The position numbers and the translations under genes are program-made. Positions 23,380-59,509 of a DNA stretch of 64,000 nucleotides are shown in pieces. Each line of letters opens with the position of its first letter. Within the stretch, counting starts at the first letter, position 1. Under the pieces are notes generated by a model, which was not told where the DNA came from, made no database searches, and was given only the letters and a program-made list of their open reading frames with translations. Where the stretch lies: contig BROG01000029.1 in assembly GCA_030159075.1 (NCBI GenBank), forward strand, positions 1,292,501 through 1,356,500. The letters are read 5' to 3'. This stretch comes from Atrina japonica (taxonomy: Eukaryota; Mollusca; Bivalvia; Pterioida; Pinnidae).

Positions 23380-23954
23380 TTTATGAACGCTCGACACCGT
23401 GGCGCCAATTTACACGCTCGCGTTAATCAGTAGAAAGTTAGCGTCACGCCTGTTAAACCACCACGCTCCGCCCACTCGATGTTCATATCACATATGTTAC
23501 TAAATGAGAAGGAAAGTTAATACCCGCCTACCATATCTATGTCACGCCTGTACAATATTGATCGACCCATTCATCTCCCTCGTTTACACTTGGATGGGCG
23601 AGTAACTGCTCTCATTGACAGCGGTAAGATATTTCTACTATCCTTAAATGGCACACGATCGCGGTGTGTATACAAGTCTGAGATATGTTCGTTAGTAGAT
23701 TAAACATTCTTTTGTTCTTTTGTGCTGTGCAATTGACTATTTTTTAACTGGATATATTTATGACGAGGATCTATACATTGCTACCCAATTGTGTCGCTCC
23801 AACGGAACGTAATAACAGCTTGAACAAGGCGACATACGTTGGGATGTACTTCGCTTGACAAACAATTTGAGGTTCATGTCCGGAGACGTGTTTGGAGTTT
23901 TCAACGATATTTCCAACGTGGATTCCTCGAGGGACAGGGACCACTGACTTTTTG
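23380..23954 (+). promoter_or_regulatory. probable BAMBI promoter and 5' UTR
   Basis: This block contains more CpG-bearing words than the surrounding AT-rich DNA: GGCGCC at 23401, CACGCTCGCG, CTCCGCCCAC and CCCGCC. The 11-mer GTCACGCCTGT occurs twice, at 23443-23453 and 23541-23551. A TATATTTA word lies near 23753, about 200 bases before the start codon, and could serve as a TATA box. Vertebrate BAMBI is itself induced by BMP/TGF-beta and Wnt signalling; whether these motifs do that here is inference. The transcription start cannot be fixed from sequence. Confidence 0.4.
23876..23947 (+). other. upstream ORF candidate in BAMBI leader
   Basis: An ATG at 23876 opens a 23-codon frame that stops at 23945-23947, seven bases before the BAMBI start codon and in a different frame. 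A second, shorter upstream ATG lies at 23844 (four codons). If transcription begins upstream of these, they could reduce translation of BAMBI. Confidence 0.3.
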
Positions 23955-49498
<25,544 letters not shown>

Positions 49499-50415
49499 TG
49501 CTAATTCCAGAGTCTTTTTTTCCCACAAAAATGTTACTTGTATCTAATATCAATTACTTCTATTGCTAACACACAAAGGACAAGATCAAAGCATAGATAA
49601 AAATTCTGAACATGCGCAACAGGATGCATGGTCACGTGATACTCTATCCTGCCAACGTCGCGCTATTATTATTGGTCAACACAAGAGTGATATCTTGTAC
49701 AAAAAAGCCAACTATAGATCAGGACTATTAGCTTTGTCTCTGGCAAGGATAGGAAGGACATGTAACTGTTAATGTGATAATGGACAAACAATGGTTTCCG
49801 CAGCAATATATACTAACTAAGCTGCTACATATCTGTACTAGGGTAATTTATAATCTGAAAGTCTTGCAAATGATTTTTTAACCTTTATTCTGAATTCATT
49901 TAAATGTTGATATGTTTCTGGAGATTACAATATGTCAGAAGTACAGTTGAGGAAATTGTGAGTTGATTTTGAATGGTACATACCTGTATTCCTAGACATC
50001 AGATCCACATTATTGATTGCCAAAGAATAGGGGTACTTATACAGTGAAACTTGCTTTAGCGACCGCCCTCATATAACAACTCCCTGTAAAGAGGAATATG
50101 AGTTGACCCAACAGACCAAGACTCCTAACTCTGTTTTTAATTCAGAAGACTCATTGCTTTTACTTCAATTTATTCACACATTATATCCTATGATATAGAA
50201 GGAAAGAAATATGAATGTCTTTTTAAAAGACAGATATTATGTTTGGAATAGAATCTCTCATTTCACAAAAGAATTTGGAAATTCATATTCAGAACAAAGG
50301 TTATTGAAGCAGAGGACTATAAATTATGAAAGAAAATAAATGAGGTGTTACGAATGAATGTGTATGGTCAAATGAATGTGTATGGCAGATTGTGAATTAT
50401 ATAAATAAATGCAAA

Positions 50416-50480
50416 ATGATTGGTTTGTGCAACTCTAAAGCATGATTGGTGCGTGCAACTCTAAAGCATGATTGGTGCAT
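50416..50480. repeat. 26-bp tandem repeat, 2.5 copies
   Basis: ATGATTGGTTTGTGCAACTC / TAAAGC at 50416-50441 is repeated at 50442-50467 with two changes, and half of a third unit follows. It lies inside the predicted BAMBI 3' UTR. Confidence 0.85.
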
Positions 50481-50608
50481 TTGAATATTTGTAATGAACA
50501 GTTGGAATGTAATATGACCATGTGTTATGAACGTGTTGGTTTATTCAATTATGTTTTTGTTGTTAAATGAATAACTGAAATTGTATATTTGAAATTTATT
50601 TATTACAA

Positions 50609-50614
50609 AATAAA
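50609..50614 (+). terminator. likely BAMBI polyadenylation signal
   Basis: AATAAA with downstream T-rich and GT-containing sequence within about 30-60 bases. It is preferred over the two earlier hexamers because of that downstream element. Confidence 0.45.
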
Positions 50615-50639
50615 ACTACAAATTCTTGAAATGGATTCT

Positions 50640-51490
50640 TTTTATTATTAATATAATATTGTGTATCTAATAAAAAATGTAAATGAAATCAAATGTTTAG
50701 GTAGTAATGCAACTGGATCCAAATAATGAGAAACGTTGTCTGGGCCTCATAATGTGTAATCATAAAAGTAATATATAAATGTAATTGACAGAATACATTC
50801 AGTATTATGCAGAACATGAAAAGTAGTTTACTGGAAGTTAGAGGGAAAACATTCTATTTTCTACTGTCACTTACCTTTCTTGAAGACCGGAGCACTGTGT
50901 TTGCAGTTTGATTTGTCTTCTCAAAGACCAATCGCCATTGGTTTAATTGCTAACAATACTCGTATATCATTATATCACTGCACACAACTATATATCTTAA
51001 TCAAATAATATGTCGATGATTAAGACATACAAAGGGGAGGCAACCGCCGGTAAATACGATATCGATTTGTGCTTCCGGATTTGGTCCATGTCATGATACC
51101 TCTGCTATTTATTATGGATACATTATTTTACTGTTTTATACACTTTCTGTTTTGTCTCGTCCAGAATAGGGATACGCCATATCCCAATACTAAAAATGGG
51201 GTTTTGGTCCATCTGATGCCGTTTTCTTTTTTAATACAACTGCCTTTAAAGCACTATGATCACTCATTTACACTCGTTTAGGGTGTCTATTTTGTTTTAA
51301 TTATATATTCAGTTCATGTCATAGACTTCAATTTATTATAATACATTTACGCAAACACTAGCTACTATTTGATATTTCATTAACACAAATCTTCATTCGT
51401 ACTAATAGACTTCACTGGGTGTTGATATTAACTATTCCATATTTCCTAGTGTGGTAAGTAGTTTGTGTAAGAGATTAACATGAAGGAGAA
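50640..51490. other. gene-free stretch
   Basis: No gene recognised. The forward frame at 51069-51281 is hydrophobic without a domain. Confidence 0.35.
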
Positions 51491-51491
51491 A

Positions 51492-51612
51492 AGGAACGAT
51501 AACCCAGATATTTACCTAGGAACGATAACCCAGATATTTACCTTGGAACGATAACCCAGATATTTTTCTAGGAACAATAAATCGGATATTTACCTAGGAA
51601 CGATAACCCAGC
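51492..51612. repeat. 26-bp tandem repeat, about 4.5 copies
   Basis: The unit is close to AGGAACGATAACCCAGATAT followed by TTACCT. Copies differ by single substitutions, and the last is cut after CCCAG. Confidence 0.9.
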
Positions 51613-51619
51613 AATTGAT

Positions 51620-52870
51620 AATAAATATACAATGTACAAAAAGTGATTGTAATGACCATAAATTTCGAACAACTAGAGGGAAAAATTACTATTCTAGCGC
51701 ATAAACTGAGATATTTGACGTTATAAATGATATAGCGAATTTACTTCTGAAGAATCTTACCGCCATATATCAGTACTAAAAGCTTGAATATTATAAAGAT
51801 GTTTATAACGATACTAAACCATGCATCAAATTAAGTGCTATCGATAATACGGCCGATGCCCGTCAATCCAAAACATTTGAGTGACAGCTCATCGCTTGCA
51901 TGTACATTTGTTTTTATCTGCTCCCCTTCTCCATTAAGTTAAAGTCTTACTAGAGTACAGTTTTCGTGATAATGGTCTCTGTTTTCGCAGGGAAAACGCA
52001 AAAGAGTTTTGTGAAATTCATTTTATAGGGAAAGTTTATCAGTTGTGTTTTATGAGTTCTGTTTGGTCGTAGAAAACAGCCTTTTTGACTTTGGTGCCGA
52101 TACAATAAAGACATCATCTAAATAAGACATCAAATTGTGCCTCTGATTTGCCAAGAGCTATAAGTCATGTGTAGAGAAGGCAATCAATGCCTTGTTTTGT
52201 TTTCAAATTTTATACATCCAGTTTTAACTCACAACTAATCATAATAGTCTAAATCAAGTACATATACCTGTTGATATGAAAATGTTGTAACACACACACA
52301 GTACAAATACTCGTAGAAGAACACTGGAATTCAAATACAAGATATCAAACGGGACTAAATTGCACTTTTGTGAACTTTCTTCATATATTTGTTGTAACAC
52401 TGTGGTCGCATCATGTATATGATATTCATTTCTTCCTATTGTGCCACATGCTGTCACACTGTGGTCATATGTACATGATGTAATTGTTAGTAGTTATGCG
52501 TCAGGTACTGTAAAAGTCTTTGGTTTCACGGTGTTCCTGGCTAGCAGTTATTCCGAAGTGTCACATATTTCAACACGTACGAGCATTTCATGCAGATTAC
52601 ACTGTGTTTGTATACGTGTGTTACACTGTATTTGTATATATGTATCATATGTTTCTCCGGCATTTTCACATGGTCAAAACTTTACGTAAGAGTACGTATA
52701 TCTGCTTCACTTTAATTAATATCGACATATGGCTAAATGATATACAATTTGTACCTTAAACCAGTAAATGATGTAGATGTTCAATTCAACTTACACCTCT
52801 CTAAATATTTTGGTAAATATGAATGTCGAGTACCGTTTGAATAGTTTAACATTTTTATTACATAAAAAGA
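51620..52870. other. gene-free stretch
   Basis: No gene recognised. Overlapping forward frames at 52441-52759 are tyrosine/serine-rich without recognisable features. Confidence 0.35.
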
Positions 52871-52875
52871 TATTT

Positions 52876-53080
52876 ATTGCAGTGTCTTAAAAATTGCACC
52901 CCGCACAAGACGAATCATTGCAGTGTCTTAAAAATTACACCCCGCACAAGACGAATCATTGCAGTGTCTTAAAAATTGCACCCCGCACAAGACGATTCAT
53001 TGCAGTGTCTTAAAAATTGCACTCCGCACAAGACGAATCATTGAGGTGTCTTAAAAGTTGCACCCCACACAAGACGAACC
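52876..53080. repeat. 41-bp tandem repeat, five copies
   Basis: ATTGCAGTGTCTTAAAAATT followed by GCACCCCGCACAAGACGAATC is repeated at 41-bp steps. Copies 1-4 are almost identical, and copy 5 has several changes. Confidence 0.9.
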
Positions 53081-53195
53081 GTTTGAATATTATAAACATA
53101 ATACCAGTGTTATAGTTATGAAATAAAGATCGTTTCTGTTTATAAGATTTCATTAGTTGATGTTGATTAATTGATAACTTCAAGCATAAGTTTAG

Positions 53196-53860
53196 TCAAA
53201 TTAAAAGAAAGGGCACCTGCTCTGCCATTTTGTGGCATTCCAGTGGGTACCAATTTACCCCTCTCCTGGCTGACATCTCTTTGTATTCGCATGGAGCGGA
53301 ATTTACGCAGTCTCTGCTTTCCACAGGAAAGAAACATTTAGTATCTCGGTTCAATTTTACATCGACGACATCCTGTCTATAAATAATCCAGAATTTCAAA
53401 ATAATCCCTGCCAGATGTATCCTGTAGAGTTTGAGATCAATGAGACGACAGAGCAACACGTCTGTTTCTTACACCTAGATTTACTCCTGTCGATTGGGAA
53501 GAACGGTAGACTTCACACCTGTATTTATTACAAACGTGACGATTTCAATTTCCTATTCGCGAACTTTCTTTTCCTGAGTAGTATGGGGTTTCATTTCACA
53601 ACTTAAACGTATGCAAGAACATGCCCCTCTTATGAAAGTTTCATTCTGGGTCAAATGACCTGCCAATAAACCACTCACAAGGATACGTTGCAGAACTTAT
53701 GAAATCGTCACGAAAGACACGGTCGACTTGGGGATCCTTTTAAACAATATAAAGTCCATACTCAAGAATGTTATTCTGTAGCACGATCTTATACAGCGAT
53801 TCTCTTTCGCCAATCATGGTCCAAAGTCATCAGATTAATCAGTACTCAAGCTCAACTAAT
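53196..53860 (+). pseudogene. second Penelope-type RT relic, heavily degraded
   Basis: Forward translations in shifting frames give a GIPVGTN-like motif near 53240, YIDDILSINNPEFQN around 53358-53400, MYPVEFEI, HLDLLLSIG and YKRDDFNF. A 63-codon piece at 53415-53606 is the longest intact part. The motifs are similar but not identical to copy 1, so this is a different subfamily. Stops and frameshifts are numerous. Confidence 0.65.
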
Positions 53861-54264
53861 TTTTCATGATTTTAAGGTAAAACACAGAAAATTGATTCTG
53901 TAACTGGACTTACTTGTATATTGACAGCAAACAATTGTAAATAATTATCAAAATTATTTGCTCGTTTCAAGAAAACTTCAGAAATATTAAAGAATTGTTT
54001 GAGTACGTACTCAAATTTTCAGTACCGTACTCAACGTATTTATTCATTTTCACAGGAAAGTCATACGTGTGATGAAAAAAATTATATGTAAATGATGTAA
54101 AATGATAACATGTTCCCTAATCACTCAAACCTAAAGGTTTTACAAATGATTATATAGAAAAAATGATGAAATAAATTTTGTGCTTGAGTCCTGGTTAAAT
54201 TTGGCGACTTTGGGTCCAGATCTTAAAATAACTGATGACATTTCCACCTAGCTTGACCTTTTCA

Positions 54265-54425
54265 ACCAATTCGAGAGGTTTCCATGGGACATTTGCTCAT
54301 AGGGGACGCTGACTCCTTCCGGACACCTGGTCCCATCTCCTTTGGGATTCGCAATTGTTCTTCACGTGGAAACCGTTTTATATCCAATTTTTGTATTCTA
54401 ATGAACTTGGAGTTTTGAATAAAAT
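54265..54425 (+). mobile_element. 3' tail of the second RT subfamily
   Basis: GGTTTCCATGGGACATTTGC, GGGGACGCTGACTCCTTCC, GGACACCTGGTCCCATCTCC and ATCCAATTTTTGTATTCTA have the same order as the copy-1 tail (ATGCTTACTCC, CACCTGATCCCACC, CCGGATTTGTAT) but clearly different bases. The tail follows the RT relic on the same strand. Confidence 0.5.
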
Positions 54426-54429
54426 TGGT

Positions 54430-55195
54430 ACTTCTTTATTTTTACTTTGTAATTAAAGAGTCATAATCTTATTCATAATATGGAAGTATGACGTATATTT
54501 TAGATCTTGTGTCATACTTTTTATGACAAGCATTTGACATATGTCTTTAGTCGTCTTCATATTTATCGTTTTCCCCATCATTTTTAAAGTGTCACGTCAA
54601 TTCAGTCACGTGGAGGAACTTACATCTAATGCGAGCTGTAAGTGAGATATATTTCATACATAAAACAAACAAATTAATATGTAGACCCAAATAGTATACA
54701 TATGATAAACGGTGCAATATTGTGTGTAAAAATAGAGAATGAAATATTGCTGTCTAGTTAAAAATCCTTTCTTTAATCTAATATACTTGTATGTTTGTGT
54801 TAGAACATATATACATGTATGATGGCAGTTTGACTTTTAGATATAATAGAAAGATTTCTAGTAAGTTTATATGAGTATTTTATTTCCTTTTTATGTTTAT
54901 AAGTTCTTGATAAATGTACTCTTCACAAAAACAGTTGTTTAGACTTTTCAGTATCCCATCCGATTTCTTAATTGATTTCAAACCACCATAAGCGATTGTG
55001 TCGGGTCACTAAAATACAGTTTTGGTGAAACATTTATTTTGTGGGGGTATGACTATTTGGTATCTAAAACAATTATGAAGTCTCAAACTTAGTATTTTGG
55101 CTAGATATCAAAAGACGTAAAAAGTTGTTTTAATCTTTGTCCACGGAAACCTTTGTTTGAATCTGTTTGTCAGAATGGTATTCTACAACACACAT
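54430..55195. other. gene-free stretch
   Basis: No gene or repeat recognised. Confidence 0.35.
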
Positions 55196-55198
55196 CAA

Positions 55199-55403
55199 TG
55201 TTTCAGTTATAAGATGGCGGCCAGTGATTAATGATGGAGGAACCCCGTTGCAATGCACCCACGAAGAGACCACTGGCCTCCCGCAAGTAAACTGGCAAAC
55301 TTTCTCTCTGCTTAGGTACCAGCGGAGCTCGAACTTGCGCTGACAAGAGGTGAGGTACTTCCTGGCTAAAAGCGCGACCTCTAACAACTTGGTAACGGAG
55401 GAC
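55199..55403 (-). mobile_element. tRNA-derived SINE (copy 7, minus strand)
   Basis: On the + strand it reads GATGGCGGCCAGTGATTAAT, CTCCCGCAAGTAAACTGGCA, GGAGCTCGAACTTGCGCTGA and ACTTGGTAACGGAGGACCC, the reverse of the SINE family. Reverse frames over it are artefacts. Confidence 0.7.
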
Positions 55404-55689
55404 CCTTACCTGTAAACAATGGTCAGTCATCGGGTTAAATCATCAAATTAGCTATGAGTTAGGCGAAACAAAATGGAAAAGTTGTTTTTATCGTTCGCTT
55501 ATGTTCCTAATCTGAGATTTATCAAACAAAAGAAGTCCAAAGATAGACCATATCTTTTGAAATATAAGAAATTGAGCTGAAATAGACCAGCCCTTTCAGA
55601 TGACACCGTATCTTTTGACGTAGTGACCTACTTCTAACTTCTAAAGTAAGTCATAAATTCAGTATATAAAACTTCAGGATGCCCAGATA

Positions 55690-55900
55690 CTAATCTGGTG
55701 AATATTCGACAAACACGGACCTCTGAAAATCCAGAGGTGGCAGCAGGTGCAATGAAGGAGTAATCATCACCTGCCGACCGGTCACACCCGCCGTGAGTCA
55801 ACAGTCAAATTCAATTGAAATAAGTGAAGAACAAATCCTCGTCACAATTGGCACAGACAACAACAACAAACGCAATTTTCGATATCCCTGTGCCAATAAC
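55690..55900 (-). mobile_element. Penelope-type 3' tail (copy 4, minus strand)
   Basis: On the + strand it reads AAACACGGACCTCTGAAAAT, CAGCAGGTGCAATGAAGGAG, ACCGGTCACACCCGCCGTGA and AATCCTCGTCACAATTGGCA, the reverse of the tail words. It joins directly to the RT relic on its right. Confidence 0.65.
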
Positions 55901-56490
55901 TTGGTCAGTATAGTAGTTTACCTCTGTATATGAAATGTTCATATGTTGAATATGCCCTGGCATATCGGATCATTTGTGAGACATAAACTCCATGTGCAGA
56001 GTGATTGCGGGATATTACTACTTCAAATGTAAAAAAGTTGACGATGGAAAAGCCGAAATCGTCGGTTTGTCGTACAGCCTGGTTGTTAATTTCCTGTCTG
56101 TGTCTATAGTTAGTAAAATGTCCAAGTAGGAAGCGTGATTGCTTGGTTCTGTAGTGTCTTTGATTTCCAGTTTGTTGGGAGATATCGAATGTACATATGT
56201 ATGAAATTGTCATTATTAATTGACAAAGCATCATCGATTTATCTAAATGTCAATTTTAAAGCCACCGCTAGCTTTTTCTTCTTTTGATTCAGAAGCTTCT
56301 GAATGACGGCTGTTTCGTATGAATAAAGGAACAGGTCAGCCAATAAAGATGCACAATTAGTTCCCATGGGAATGCCGACATTATGTTGAAAGACCTGGTC
56401 TCTAAATATTACAAATATATTGTCTATCAGAAATTCTAGGATCTTTTTATATCAACTTCAATGTATTTATATGTAGAATCAGACTATCAT
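55901..56490 (-). pseudogene. Penelope-type RT relic, minus strand
   Basis: Reverse translation in shifting frames shows NVGIPMGTN, LLADLFLYSYE, an altered YIDD region in which the Tyr codon is a stop (LTFR*IDDALSINN), and HGVYVSQMIRYARAYSTYE. The longest intact part is 109 codons at 55905-56234. Order and spacing match copy 1. Confidence 0.65.
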
Positions 56491-56494
56491 AAAA

Positions 56495-57540
56495 TAAGTA
56501 TCACGATAAACAATGAGAAACAATGAAACCACCAGCGATCTTTGTTGTTGTGTGTTTGATGAAGTAAATTATTCTCCACACACCATGTGACTTTCAATTA
56601 GCTGTGAAAGAATAATATGTTCAGTTGGAACAAATTCATGAATATTGGACATTTTTAATGGAAAAGAGAAGCAGAGAAGCATTTTTAATCTACCATGATT
56701 AATAACATTGTATGTATACAAAAATCTAGATAGCTACCATACGTATAGTAGCATAATGTTTTTTTGCAACATCGGTCATAGATAATGCTTTCGATTGGGA
56801 ACTGTAGATGAAATATGATAATATCATTGGTCAATATGGCGATGAGTCTCCATTTGTCGTTGATATGACCTCGCAAATAAATGCACATACCCCAGTTATC
56901 GCATATTCATTATCAGTTAATCTGTGATTTCACCGCTAATAACCTGTTCATTCATATAACAAAATATTGCTGAAAATTAATATTTCTATAGAGTCAAAAC
57001 ATTGTTTGGAGGTGATTATCAAAATATGATGATACATAATTCTATTTTAGATAACCGGTGTTAGGGCGTATCGTCTGTAATTGATACATCGCTTGCGAAA
57101 CCTTTTTGTGATAATTTCGACAAACGTCAAAAGTGATTAATTTTATAACATGTAAAGTACAATAGATATATCTAAAACATCACCTATAATTCTGGATGCA
57201 CAAATGAAGATGCATTGCTGAAAGGATTAAGAGCCATTAATTGCATTTTACTACTAATTTTTACCGACATTAACCTCTGCGTTGGTTGGAATATGAGTTA
57301 TTTTTTGAAATGACAAAAACTCGTAATATTTAGGCGGATGTTCCTTTACAATAGTGACACATGATTTATCAAAGTAATGTCACAAATATTAGTATGGATG
57401 AAATTATAAACGTCAATTGTACACTTCAATATTTGACACCATTAATTGTCCTCTTCCTCTGCAAGAAACCACCTAGTAGAAACCTACAGGATAAATCATT
57501 CTTGTTGTATAAAACGATTTGCATTTTTAAAAGGGCATTA
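56495..57540. other. gene-free stretch
   Basis: No gene recognised. The first 100 bases may extend the RT relic. Confidence 0.3.
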
Positions 57541-57544
57541 GCTG

Positions 57545-57790
57545 TGTTTATCAAAAGAAATTGTTTTCTACTTTTACTACTCGTAGTTGATGTACAATAA
57601 CAAATAAGAGCTATACACAGGCATTAAAGATCTTAATATATTCCTATATAATTTGTGAAAATAAGGTATAGTATGATAATCATATACAAATAGTAAGATT
57701 GAGTTAATCAATTGCAATTAAAAAGTTGTCAAACTTGGGTTTCTCAAAAATTACCACAAAGTACATAGCAATTTAAGAGTTTATTATAAC
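57545..57790 (-). repeat. dispersed repeat family B copy, minus strand
   Basis: On the + strand it reads ACAATAACAAATAAGAGCTA, AAATAGTAAGATTGAGTTAA and TCAATTGCAATTAAAAAG, the reverse complement of family-B words at 1580-1700. Confidence 0.5.
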
Positions 57791-57867
57791 TATATTAATG
57801 CATACTCTTTTTGTTACTGTCTATCAATCTAATTAGGAAAAAAAAGGAAAATGAAAAAGAAAACACA

Positions 57868-58078
57868 GCTATCGTTTCTGTCAATAGGACTTCATCAGTT
57901 GAGCTCGAAATTCAAAATATATGTAGAATTCCGAAACAAAATGTGGCATCATACAATGCCAAAAAAAAAGAAACAACCAATTTAAATGCGTCTAAGGGTA
58001 AACACTGTAAAAAGATGACAATCTTAGCTTTTGAAGAGTTTATAATTCAAACGGTCATATCCATTCAAATATTACTTT
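57868..58078 (+). repeat. dispersed repeat family A copy
   Basis: TATCGTTTCTGTCAATAGGA, CTTCATCAGTTGAGCTC, GAATTCCGAAACAAAATG and CACTGTAAAAAGATGACAAT match the family. An 89-codon frame covers it, but I treat that as incidental because other copies do not keep it open. Confidence 0.55.
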
Positions 58079-58390
58079 AGTAAAAGTAAAAAAAAAATCT
58101 CAGATACCAAAGTATAAATCAATAGAATATCCATAACTAAGATACAAATCCGGTAAAAATGGACAAACACGGGCCTCTGGAAACCAAGAGGTGGGATCAG
58201 GTGCCATGGAGGAGTAAGCATCCCTTGTCGACCAGTCACACCCGCCGTGAGTCTACAGTCAAGTCCAATAAAATTCGTGAGGAGTGAATCCTCGTCACAA
58301 TTTGTACAGATGCTTCAACAACCGCCAACGAAAAGGCAACTCAACATTTCACTTAGTGAAACAGAGTAATCGCAAACAATAAGATGATGA
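58051..58390 (-). mobile_element. Penelope-type 3' tail (copy 5, minus strand)
   Basis: On the + strand it reads CTCAGATACCAAAGTATAAA, CAAATCCGGTAAAAATGGAC, AGGTGGGATCAGGTGCCATG and CAACCGCCAACGAAAAGGCA, the reverse complement of the copy-1 tail. Its left 153 bases are duplicated in inverted orientation at 58429-58582. Confidence 0.7.
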
Positions 58391-58428
58391 TAAAAGCGAG
58401 TGAAATAGAAACTATTACGTAATCAATT

Positions 58429-58582
58429 CACTTGATCCCACCTCTTGGTTTCCAGAGGCCCGTGTTTGTCCATTTTTACCGGATTTGTATCTTAGTTATG
58501 GATATTCTATTGATTTATACTTTGGTATCTGAGATTTATTTTTATACTTTTACTAAAGTAATATTTGAATGGATATGACCGT
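58429..58582 (+). mobile_element. inverted duplicate of Penelope-type tail end (copy 6)
   Basis: This segment is almost the exact reverse complement of 58051-58203, including about 40 bases of flanking DNA beyond the tail (ATTTGAATGGATATGACCGT). It therefore duplicates an existing insertion plus its junction and is not a second independent insertion. Confidence 0.75.
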
Positions 58583-58589
58583 ACTTGGT

Positions 58590-59390
58590 ATTGACTCACA
58601 TAAAATTAAACTAAAATTACTTTTTATATCTTAAATAAAGGTAGAAAATATAGAGAAATACAATAATTACAAGTTGACAAGTTAATTAGATTAAAGTGAT
58701 ACACATTCTCCATCATGTTCAACATTCCTAAAGCAGTCAATGTTGGTATTCTTCCATTATTCCGTTCTTCTCCAGAACTAGACTGTTAACTGTGATACAC
58801 AAGAACATGATATATATGTCTCGAGACATTAACCATATTGAAAGTAAATTAATTAGATCGTGACATATTTTGATAGATATATATAAACCCAACTACTCCC
58901 GTCGCCGTCTGAAAACATGATACAATATCCACCGTCATAGGTGACATTGTGTCTCAAATAACGCTTCGTAAACTGCCATCACAACAAATATATTCAGTAA
59001 ATTCTCCTATAATATAGCGACATGGGTATTGTAATGTTATTATTTAATCAAAATGATAAAATTATATCAGCCTTTAATTCACACAGGAATTTGCTGTATG
59101 ATTTTCTTGCTTTCATAAATTCAATATATTACAATATTTGTCAATGGCGCTAAGGATATTTCATTCCGATGCGCACAGTCTCCGATGATTTAACAGACGT
59201 TTATCAGAAATGAGTAAAGTGAAAAAAAAACATGTCAAAACATTTTGAAACAGAAATTTATTTGTTGGAGAAAGCTTAAAGAACAACATAGTCATCATAA
59301 ATACTGTGCGATTTATTCGTGAGTAGTACATGTATATACAAACTATACAGGGAATGTAAGGTTTGACTCGTACGCACACACACCACACAC
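58590..59390. other. gene-free stretch
   Basis: No gene or repeat recognised. Confidence 0.35.
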
Positions 59391-59391
59391 A

Positions 59392-59503
<112 letters not shown>

Positions 59504-59509
59504 CAAAAT

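Larger units (their letters stand above)
49499..50630 (+). other. BAMBI 3' UTR (predicted)
   Basis: AT-rich sequence follows the stop with no splice acceptor evident. AATAAA hexamers lie at 50335-50340, 50404-50409 and 50609-50614. The last is followed by T-rich and GT-containing sequence (TTCTTTTTATTATT, ATTGTGTATC), typical of a cleavage region. The UTR would be up to about 1.1 kb. A forward frame at 49563-49772 is non-coding by this view. Confidence 0.5.

Noticed and set aside
49563..49772. Forward frame just after BAMBI
   Set aside because: It lies in the predicted 3' UTR and has no recognisable feature.
57811..58080. 89-codon forward frame
   Set aside because: It covers a family A repeat copy, and other copies are not open in this frame.
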